NCBI RefSeq assembly: GCF_000224145.3
Contig: NC_020173.2
Coordinates: forward strand, 3,016,499-3,080,498
Source of the DNA: Ciona intestinalis
Taxonomy: Eukaryota > Chordata > Ascidiacea > Phlebobranchia > Cionidae
Direction: 5' to 3'
DNA: 64,000 bases
Positions 1 through 10,700 of this stretch are shown here, piece after piece. Made by a program: the position numbers and the translations under genes. Each line of letters starts with the position of its first letter. The stretch's first letter is position 1. The notes under the pieces were generated by a model, which ran no database searches, was not told the origin of the DNA, and saw only the letters and a list, made by a program, of their open reading frames with translations.

Positions 1-3000
1 TGTATACAACATGTTTGCCTGTTGTAAGTAGACACCTGTGTTATGTTATATCTCCACAGTGAGCATATGGTGTATGGATACACCATGTACGTCTGATGTA
101 TAAGAATACACCAACATTACACCAGACATATAGAACACAAGCACCAACCTTCCCATCAGCACCAAGTGTGAACACAAATCTTTCATCTTGTGAGAATTGC
201 ACGGTGTATATTGGACCACTGTGTGCTTGCCTGCTCTGCATTAGTTTGTATGTTCTTGTATCTGTAATGTATTTCTATATCAAACGGAGATCATTTTTAT
301 GCATCAGATTGTAAAATACTTAAGCATTTTTATCAATACACAAATCCATAAAAACTTATCAAATATTCAAATATAAGTAAAAATAATAGAGAAAAAAATC
401 AGATGTAAATATATAAGTTAAAAAATATCACCTATTTTAATCTGCATCACTATAAAAACAGAACATTTGTATCAGTTATATGTAACAAGTTTTACACAAA
501 AAAAGTAAATATCTGCATTCATTTAGAAAAAATATTCAAATCCAACAACAACCCACCAAACACTGTTAGTTTTCCTTTGCTATCCCCAGTTGCTAGGTAG
601 TTACCATCCTTGCTATAAGCCAAACATTCAATATGACGGTCACTACATTCTTGTAAGCTGGAATCTAATGTGACCTGTAATAGGAAGTGTTTGTTGGTTT
701 TAGATTCTATTCTATGTGGGTGAGGTCCTTGTCCAAGACATGGAATTATAAAAAAATTCCCGTTAGTATTTCTATAGTTGGTATGATTCTATTCTATATG
801 GGCGTGGTCCCGCAGCCTATTATGCCATTGGTCCTAAGATTAAAGCCAAGATTGGCACATTACCCCAACACCCGGGGTGCTATCGTAGAGATCTACCATA
901 TTTTGCAGCCTGCCACTTCCCCAAAGGTAAGCGACAAGGGTTGATGGTTAGTTAGATACTGATGTTACTATAGTGATATGTGGTTAGGCACTTGTATTGT
1001 AACTGAAGGTTACTGGGTTCAATGCCGGACACTGATACCAGTGTACCACTACTGATAGTCATTTGTGTCCCCGGCCAAAACCACTGTTAAAAATTCCCTA
1101 TACACAGCTTGAACAAAATCCTGACCACATAAACAGCTTAAACAAAATCCTGACTACATAAACAGCTTGAACAAAATCCTGACTACATAAACATTTATAA
1201 ACAAAATCCTGACTACATAAACAGCTTGAACAAAATCCTGACCACATGAACATTTTGAACAAAATCCTTACTACATAAACAGCTTAAACAAAATCCTGAC
1301 CACATAAACATTTTGAACAAAATCCTGACTACATAAACAGCTTGAACAAAATCCTGACTACACTTCATTACACACAAACAAGGTTTTTCTACAAAGTTCT
1401 GACCCTCACCAACATGTTATATTTCACCCACCTGGCTTTCATTAATATCCCATATTTGGACCCTTCCGGGGGTATTAACATCCTGTGTGTTCGGGGTGTA
1501 ACCCCCAAACCCCCCGTTCGAGATACAAGAAGTCACGAATGAGGTCCCACCAGGGTGACATGATAGTTGGTTCACTCTTGGACAGTTTCCGCTTATATTA
1601 ACGTCATGTTGGGAGACTTTTGATGCAGCGTTGTATATTTTGATGGTCCCATTTGAAGAGCCAAGCAATACCTGCAAATTGTGATGAAATTTTTAGCACT
1701 AGCACTAACACTAAAGGGCGGCACATAAAATTTTACCCTGGAAATCTTACTGATTTTAGGGGGAAATTTTTATACCTTAATCGAAACAAAATTATAAATA
1801 AAATCGAAAAACAAATTTTTTTCTCCTACACTATACAAACGTCGAAAACTAAAACTACCAGTCAGAAACCACTAAAACACCATGTTCTGTTAGTTACAGG
1901 ACCCAGATTAAACACAGATTGCAATAAATTTTCAACTTTGTAATCTGAAATAACTTTTTTGTTTCTTGACTTAAAAATAAAGCCCAAAATTAAACTTTTA
2001 ACGACAGTCATTATACACACACACAAAGATGATACCCTTTATGAAATACATTCCACAAACATAATAAAACAACATTTACCAAATCAGTTGCAGAAGTATG
2101 CCAATCCAAGGATAAGAATGGTGATCGTGACATCACAGTGGCTATTGTGACAGGGTTAGGTTCAAATTGCCAAATCTTTACAACCCCATCTTTGTCCACG
2201 CTTGCTATCGAGTTGCCTTGGGGATTAAACCTACAATACATTAGAATAATTGAAATAAATTTCACCAGTCTGACCCTGATCTGGTGCTCATAGAGTTGAA
2301 CGCAGCTTGTGTAAAATACAATCAGGGTCTAGTGCTAGGAAAACGTAACAGAAAAAAATCAAGTCCAGAAAAAAATCAATTTGTATAATAAAATACTATT
2401 AAAGTAAGAGATTTAACAATGACATGTAGGCGAATATTGTCTTTTATTATGCAATTGGTTAAACATGAAAATATTGAAATTGCAATGAATGTATTAACAA
2501 TAAATGCTTGTGAAGAAATGACCTAGGTCTTCGTAACGCATATTTCTCCAACTCAGTGGTCACTAATGGTGGTAGTGGAAATTTATAATGGCAAATCAAG
2601 CCCACATACCTGCACTGCATGATGGATGAATGATGATCATGATATTCATCCTTGCTTAACTTCAAGAAAGGTTCATTGGATGCAGATTCGGGAGGTTGAT
2701 CCGACTGGAGCCAGAGTGAGGAGGATTTTGTTATCGGGGGATCAAGATTAGGGATCAGGGGTGAGGAGCGAGGGTCTTCTTTTGGTAGGTTAGGGGTTGG
2801 GTTAGATTGAGAGGCAGGGGGGTCAGATTTAGGAGGTTTTATTTGGGGGTCAAGATCGATTGAACGGCTTGTCTGTGTGATAAAATACGGTGTTTATGAA
2901 AAATGTTTAAAGTAAGCATTTGTATACACTGTTATAAAAATCAAACGATGCTATAGGAAAAAATGCAAAAACCACAGCAATCACAGCCATTGCTTTACAT

Positions 3001-6000
3001 TGTTAGACCCCTAAAACTGCTCTATGGACCCCAGTTGGTCTGTTGGTTCACGGCATATTACACTTTTCTAAAATAGATCTTTCGTTTCGACATATTCTAC
3101 AATACATTACATACCCCAAACAACTCTCGTCTTTGGTTCTGATAACCAGATAGTTTTTTATTCCTTTGCATCAAGTTATCCGATGCTGGTTGAATGGTTG
3201 GTGGTGGTTGTTCAATCTGTGTGTTGGGTGCTGTGGGTTTTATGGGGGGGTCTGTAATTAAATTGAGAAAAACTAAAAATATTTGATTATTTTTAATAAA
3301 TGAACAAAACATTTATCTTAGCGTGGTGGGTTAATGACAGTCATAACAGGAGTGTTCTGTTTCATACACCTCATGCCCGCTCACAAGTTACCGTGTGTGT
3401 AACTTTGTGGGCAAAAGGTGTTTTTATTTTTAAAAAATTATTGGAAATGTAAAACACAAGTTTACAATAACCTACTAATCTGTTTTGGTAATTGTTTAGG
3501 TTGCTGTTGTTGTTGGGTTGTTTTTAGTTGTTTGTTTAATTTTGGTGAAGTTGTTGTTGGTGTTGTTGTTGTTGTTTTCTTTGATGGAAAACTAAAAGCA
3601 CTTTTCTTCTTTTGTGTTTGAACTGTTGAAGGTTCATTTCTGCATACATTGTTCAAATATGAGACTGTTTTTTATATTATACAAAATTATATTGTTGAAT
3701 ATCTGTTAAGCTAAGGCATCAGGTTACTCTTGACTACAATGAGCAAAATGATAGCATTCTTGAAATGACATGAATATTAAAACACCATACAATAGGGGTG
3801 AATATATTTTTCGCTTAACTGTGACAACTTAGACAATACTTTATTTTATTTTAGAAAAGATTTTGCTTCAAGTTTCTTTAGTCAACAAAGCTAATATATA
3901 AACTATGCAATATTAGGCCATTTGAGGATAATGTGCTAATTCAGCCTAATTTTATGGGCCATGACGTTCCACACTGCAGGACCTTGTAAAATAGAACCTA
4001 GCCACGAAATTACAGTTCTACCATAGAATAGAATACAGTCTCATAAGTTTAACCACTAAAATATAAACAAGCAACTTACTCTACAAGAGCTCCAGGCACC
4101 CCAAGGCCCCGAACATAATTAGGAATTTTATTTTCCTCTCTTAACACTGGGTTGATGTTGATTTCCGATAATGTTAACCTCAGTAATTCATTCTCACTTT
4201 CAAGTTTATCTATGGTGGCTTGGTCTTTATTGAATGATGATAGTAGGTCAGGTGCTGGGAGACTGCATGGAAGGATTGGTATAGGGGGCTCATAAATACA
4301 ATAACATAGGTGCCTAACTTTTAAAAACAAGATACCCTATTACCCTTTTTGCATGGTCACTTTTATATAAACAGTAAAAGTAAATATGCGAGTTTAAAAA
4401 CAAGATACCCTATTACCCTTTTTGCATGGTCACTTTTATATAAACAGTTTGCGAGTAAATATGCGAGTACTTACGTGCATAAAAGTGACCATGCAAAAAG
4501 GGTATATGCCAGCAAAGGAAATACAATTTTTCAAACTATTATTTTATTTGAGAAATAGACTGATCTTTATACTATCACTACTGCTTAGGGTATATTTTAA
4601 GACATATTTGTAAGATATTAAAATGTATATGTATTATACTGGGTATTCTAGTTTTTTTTTCAGGATATATACGCTTACGTTCATACCCATGTTAGGCAAC
4701 CATGAACATTACAAACAACAAAACATTACCACATAAATATTTTATTATATATATTAATAACACATAAGCTTAAATATATTGGAAGTAAACCAACTCGAGC
4801 CTAAATCTCATGTCTCATTGCATGTCACCCTGCAGGAAGATAGGATAAGCTACAAACATAAAAAATATAGAAATGGCGAAAAAATGAAACTAAATCATAG
4901 AAATACCATGAAAAGGTGACAGCGAGGAAATTCTGCAGCGAGACAAGAAATGTATCCGACCATTGTTTGGTGAAGTAGTTTGAATAAAGTTTGTTGGATT
5001 CAGGGTGGGGGGTGAAAGGGAAGGAAAACCAATCTTTCCATTCAGGTAAATTCTGTAACTCCTGGAATATTAGGTGTTGTGGATTATTTCATCCTTATAT
5101 GTACAAGGTGTTATAGTTATTGGTGGTTAAATTAGGAAAAATACAATTTTACATTATGTCTGGTAGCAGAAGTACAAGAACATATATCATTGTGTCTGGC
5201 TTTGCGAAACAGTAGTTGCGTGATTCTACACTGAGATTAGGTGTTTTTAGGCAACACATTTAACAGCAATTGCTCTAACAAGTTGGCCCTTTATTTTTGG
5301 ATTGTCAGTGTTGTCCGCCATGTGAGGATAAATAATTTACATCAGTCTATCATTCATTAAAAAAACAGTCTTTAAACATGCAAGCTGACAAATGAACGGA
5401 ATAATATCTGTCATATTTATAAAACTTTTTCCACTTACTGTTGACATTTTTTCATAAAATTCAAAACATTCTTTTCGTTTTCCATTTTGCAAAGCATTGA
5501 CGATATAATATCGGTACAAGTTGAATTCCATTTTCTTGACTGTTGATGTTTGTGCTTGTTCCCCCAACAAACAGAACAACCTCTGGTCAAGATGGCTCCA
5601 ATATGAACGCAAGGAATCCAAGTCACAACTTGCAACCATGGATAGTATGTACTGCAAGATCTTATCAACCTGTATGGTAAAACATATAAGTTTTTTTGAT
5701 TAAAATTGCACTAAAACATTTTGTTGTTTTTTTATTAAAAATATAGTAAAACATATAGTTTTTTATAATTAAAAATACAGTTACAATGAATAGTTCTTGG
5801 TATTAGTCATTTCTCGTTAAACAAAGGTGAGTAAATCAAGGTTGAAAAAGGGGTTTGGTTTACTAAAAAAATGTTTGTATTTTGTACTCATTTGTTCTTG
5901 TGTTCAATAAAAATAAATCAACAACATGCTTGTGCAGATAAAAAAGTTAGAGTCCTCAGTTCATACATGAAGAAACAAATATACAACAAATATTAACTTA

Positions 6001-6130
6001 CCCTGAAGCCTTTTTCTTTATCATTCTTTGAATCAAAGTCAAAACTTTTCAAAGCTGAGTTGAATCCTCTTTGTAAAAGATAATCTCGCACCAAAGAATC
6101 CATCAGTCCTGTGCTTGAGGTCCAGGACAT
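1..6130 (-). CDS. WDR91: WDR91, WD repeat protein of endosome maturation (C-terminus off the left edge)
   Basis: In animals WDR91 is a Rab7 effector that lowers PI3P on early endosomes during early-to-late conversion. Exons in phase: 6002-6130, 5439-5669, 4907-5061, about 4080-4313, 3476-3639, 3115-3251, 2610-2872, 2080-2230, 1432-1671, about 553-674 and about 149-230. The start at 6130 gives MSWTSS, followed by the LisH-like motif [17 protein letters not shown] and DKEKGF, as in vertebrate WDR91. Next come the WKDW and QWSDTF segments, a low-complexity Thr/Gln linker (3476-3639) and a Pro-rich linker. [13 protein letters not shown] then opens the beta-propeller with blades such as [15 protein letters not shown] and [14 protein letters not shown]. 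The last blade or blades lie beyond position 1. About ten residues expected between the last two visible exons were not found, so a small exon may be missing from this model. The acceptor of exon 4 is uncertain (4313 or 4288). Confidence 0.92.
700..1100 (+). repeat. SINE-related repeat: tail copy (700-905) and tRNA-like head (about 945-1100)
   Basis: The left part carries a motif that recurs through the window, reading roughly 'ggtcctaagattaaagccaagattgg' then 'accccaacaccc'. The right part has a tRNA-like arrangement with a B-box-like GGGTTCAATGCCGG. Both lie in intron 10 of WDR91. Confidence 0.6.
1112..1363. repeat. 29-bp minisatellite, about nine copies
   Basis: The unit is close to 'aacaaaatcctgactacata' plus 'aacagcttg'. 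Copies differ at a few positions (actaca/accaca, cagctt/cattttg). It lies in WDR91 intron 9, just downstream of the donor of exon 9. Confidence 0.85.
3335..3420. repeat. Dispersed ~85-bp repeat, family B
   Basis: Contains 'acagtcataacaggagtgtt' and 'acaagttaccgtgtgtgtaa', the same arrangement as copies near 26.8, 58.8, 59.6, 62.6 and 62.9 kb. It lies in a WDR91 intron. Confidence 0.6.
4320..4505. repeat. 73-bp tandem duplication followed by an inverted partial copy
   Basis: The block with 'acaagataccctattaccct' and 'tttgcatggtcacttttata' occurs at about 4320-4375 and again at 4393-4448. A partial inverted copy (aaaagtgaccatgcaaaaag) lies at 4481-4500. It abuts the putative acceptor side of WDR91 exon 4. 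Confidence 0.85.
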
Positions 6131-6285
6131 TGTGTTGCAGTGTTGACCAGCAAAAAAGTCAGTAGTTTCAGTGTTGACCAATTAAAAATCTCAGTGTTGA
6201 CCAATTATATATTTCAATATTGACCAGCAAAAAAGTTACTGGTTTCAGTGTTGACTAGCAAAAACTTCAGTGTTGACCAAATGTT
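6123..6285. repeat. Short degenerate repeats of 'cagtgttgacca' across the WDR91 start
   Basis: Six copies of a CAGTGTTGACCA-type core, some followed by GCAAAAAAGT, spaced about 25-35 bp apart, cover the region directly upstream of the WDR91 ATG (6130). They would fall in its 5' UTR or promoter. Confidence 0.7.
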
Positions 6286-7717
6286 GCAGAAATGTCATTA
6301 AATAACCTACAACTCACTGACCTGTAATTATACACTAGAATCAAAAGAGATTTACACGAGAAAAATAAGAACAATGCAACATACACAGAGAATAAGGCAT
6401 TGAAGTTACAATAATGAAAAATTATAACAAAATAAAAGATAGGCAGTTCATCACATACAAAATACAAACAATGTTGAAGATTTTTTTTCTGATATAACTT
6501 GTTGTTACCAGGGATAATAGACATCTAAGAAAATTGCATTAGTTTAATATTTCTATACAGATATTTTACCGCCTGAAATGTGGGTACAGAAAAAAATAAT
6601 TTGAAAGGGGAATTTTTTTATATTACCACAAGTTTTTGTTTAATGTAAAAACATATTATACTTGTTGTGGCTGAACTGTGACTTGAAAAGAAAGCTGAGC
6701 TTTAACAAAAAAAACAAACTAGCTTTATTGTATCGGTAGAAATACAGAAATAAATAATTAAACAACATAACAATGTTTCCTGTAAACTTTTATAAACATT
6801 CTTCACGTTTTTAGAAAACATTGGCAACATTACGGTTGTTTTTATGGCAAACTGTGACAGTAAACAAAAAGAACTTCAATTTGTGATAAATAAGTGAAAT
6901 TTTATATAAAAGCACATTTTAACACCAGTGAAAATAAATTTAAAGCAAATAATTAAAAAAATATTCAGAATTTAACACGAATATAACCATTAAAAATGAC
7001 TTTCGAATAAAAAAATAAATAAAAGAAGCAATTTAAAAGATTTGACATCACATAACTAACCTAATGTTAAATAAAGCATGGACAATTAAACTTCATCTTT
7101 GTTTAAAATATTGAGTTGTTTTTAAACACTCAGGGAATAAATAAAAGTGATGCATGATGGTAAATCTAAGCTTTCCGTAACACCAAATAATATTTTCTAT
7201 TTTTTTGCATAATTTGTAAATACATGAAATGAGCTGCAGGATAGCAAGTATGAAGAAAACCTTACACAATAAAAATAACAGGATTTTGAGTTACAAGTTT
7301 AAGGTTTTTAGGGTTGAGTAAAAATGTTGTGAAACACACGTCTAAACCAATAGCAGGACAGATAAATTTAAAGAATAGATTGACAAAATACCCAGAAAAC
7401 TTACATCTGTACAGGTTACTACAGCACTATGGAAGTACAGAGTTGTAATCATCCAGCTAGAATAATTGCACATCAAATAAAAGAAAGTTGGAGTTTTTAG
7501 AACATAGATTTCGGAACTATAGGTTTATTCATGTAACTAAGTAATTGAATTTATTGCAACATATGTTAAACCCTGCTAGAGTAAACTTAGTTTTTATTTA
7601 TCTAGCTTCTGGAATGTCGTTCTGGCGGGTTCTGGCTTCAATTCAACTATGTCACAGAATGCTACCCAATACCCATAAAAAAAATGTATCACCAAATACA
7701 CACAGCGTAAAATAAAC
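6131..7717. other. Spacer between WDR91 and the neuralized gene
   Basis: No exon was recognised. The left end has the repeats over the WDR91 start. The right end should hold the neuralized 3' UTR, with AATAAA on the minus strand at 7593-7598, about 120 nt past the stop. The rest is plain AT-rich sequence. Confidence 0.6.
7593..7598 (-). terminator. Polyadenylation signal AATAAA for the neuralized gene
   Basis: AATAAA on the minus strand about 120 nt downstream of the stop codon at 7718-7720. Position fits; other AATAAA sites exist further on. Confidence 0.5.
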
Positions 7718-10700
7718 TCAAATATGATACAGCTTCATAACATCTTTGATTGGTTTTCTACAAATCGGGCATTTTGGAAAACGTTCCATTTGAAGCAACT
7801 TTTTTGAGCAAGCCTCACACAAACAAACGTGCCCACAATCGTAAATCGCGTAATTTGCCGGAGCGTCAACGCATAAAGAACACTCAGAATCCTTTTTCTC
7901 ACCATCGTTACTCCCTGCCTCCCTAACATCAGGAGGAGCGATCCCAGATGCTCCTTGTGTTGAAACAGAAGCTCCTGGAAGAATTTCAACATCATTTCCT
8001 GCTGGAACATCCACAAAGTCTTCGTCCACAGAATCTTCTTCATCTGGTGGTAAAAGATAACAACCGTCGTTATTACATTGAGAAACAAACGCTACAAAAT
8101 ACATAACAGAAACAAAAATCACGCTCAAACAAATTCATTTCCGTAAAAGATATACATTTCGCCTAAAATGACATATACGTAATCAGCCTTTGCAAAAAAT
8201 CAATAAAATGCAACATTATCACATTTTGCATATAAACATATATATATATATATATATATATTGCATTTTAACATCTCGTTTTTTAAATATATTGAACAAG
8301 TAGTTATATGGTTTAATTTAAACATTTATCTTTACTTTTGTGGAACATACAGAATACATAATAGAAGTATTCTACATGAATATAGTCTTTTAATTAGGCA
8401 TGTCAGGGACCTGTGATTTTGGCCAGTGGACCAATAGGCATTACCCCAACCAAAGGACCCAGGGTTCAGGGCCAGGCCAGGGTACACCAATAACCTGGCA
8501 TTGTATGTCTGTATCTATTACTATCCAACTTTTACCTTCACTTGCCACCAAGTTAGCTCTGGTAATATTGCTAAACATTTGTGCAGCACCTTCAGCCAAT
8601 CTGTCTATATTTAGATCCACGTTCAAATCATAACGAATGTCATCCACAGATGTTCCTGTTTCAAGATGTGCACTCATACCAGGGGCAGGAGGTAATGGGC
8701 TCAAATTCCGAGGTTCTCTTGTAGTAGCTGTGGAGGCTATTATAGATGTATGATACAACCTTAATCTTCAGAATACACAATATTCATTTCTTTTTGCGTA
8801 TGCTTTTTAATAAAAAGTCAATTTTTTTTTTAATTTTTTAAATTACATAAGAAAAATAATTTTTAGATTAAAAAAACAAAACTGGTGACCTATTTAAGGA
8901 GAAAAGACAGGTGTTTTTTTATCAGCTTTACCCTATTTCCCCATTTTGTATCTAACTGAGGCAGTTTATGGACACTCAGTAATAGAGATTTTTTCTATAA
9001 GGCTTAGGTCTTCAATATAGCATAACTGGTACCTATAATGTAGGTCTAACATGCTCTAGACTAGTGTGACTACTGCATGACCATCATATTAACCTGCTAC
9101 TGATATGAGATGTGATATGTCTCCCCTCATATCAATGATGAACCATAGAGGCAGCGAAGTGTCGCAATGAAACAACATTTGTTCTTCGCCACCAATAACT
9201 TGGAACATAACACAACCATCAGAGCTCAATGTAATAGAGAAAAAATCACCAACGTTTGGGGCTGGAAATACCTAAAAATCAATTTAAAAATTTTTTTTAA
9301 ATAAAAAACAAAACATTTTTTACAGTTTATTCAAACATTATATATAAAATATTCTTTGATAAAATAGCGATTCATTGAATAGAGAATATCATTCATTATT
9401 ACATAAAAAAAATTAGCTAAATCATGTCTTTGATTTTCTTATTTACTGTTCCATAACTTTTAAAACAATAAAAATCTATTTTATATTTTTTGGTTCAAAA
9501 AACTTTTTTTTTAAGTCTTAAAAAATTCAATATTCAAAGTTTTTTTATATTACTTAATTATTTTGAAAATGTTATTATTTTTCGACTAATTTTCGACTAA
9601 GGGTAATTTTCGACTTAAATCTCATTAAAAATATCTATAATAGGCTATACAATGAATGTATATTATATTATGCAGCATACATACTTAGGGATGCACATTA
9701 CAGAATAATTAGGTATTCTAGGATATCCTAGAATACTTTAATTCGAATCTAGAATTCCGAATCTAGAATTTCGAATCTTTTTATATTTATAGGAAAAAAA
9801 ATTTTACCCACAAAAGTCAGTTTATTGACCCTTTCATAACAGCCTTGTTGGATCTTGACTTGTAAAATGATCAAAAATTGTACTATTGGGTAGTTTTTGC
9901 GTCATGAAACGTATAGCAGGCTATTAAAAGACGTTACGAAACGTTTACTCTCGAAAGTCCCACAAACACAAAAATATTTTTTTTCAAAATTAATAACTTT
10001 CAAAAATTGTTAATATAGTATATGAGATGACGTGTAATGACGTCATTAAACAGAATACCGAATCCCGTAATTAGATTCGAATACAAAAGGAAATTCTGTA
10101 ATGTGCATCCCTATACATACTACACAGCACCCATACATACCTCGTGCATCACCCAGTATTCCAATCTATCCATTAAATCATCCGCGTTACCATTCAAGCT
10201 TTCCATATCAATAAAATCCGGGTTACAACTGGTTATACCAACACCCAGTACTGGAATTTTAGTCGGACGTTGGCTGTTGACTTTTAGGAACCAACTTTCT
10301 CCGGATGAATATGGTTTGCCTTGAAAAGAAATGAAATTATGTAAATAAATATATGTATGGTTTATACTCACTGTTTAATTAAAACACTTGTGTTTTCTTA
10401 TACACCAGACACACATTGTGTATTCATACACCTCATGTTCACTCAGTTATAACATGGGTGTCTTCTTAAACACCTGACACACATGGTGTATTCATACACT
10501 TCATGCTCACCGTCGAATTATAACATGGGTGTCTTCTTATACACCAGACACACATGGTGTATTCACATGTAACTTGTTTCATGAACGTTGTCAAATTATA
10601 ACATAGGTGATTTCTTATACACCACACACACATCACTATTAAAACACCACACACCCCATGCTCACTGCCAACAATTAAACTACCTGAAAACACAATATTG

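Noticed and set aside
10385..10660. CRISPR-like array
   Set aside because: The genome is eukaryotic, repeats are adjacent without unique spacers of equal length, and the unit is dispersed.
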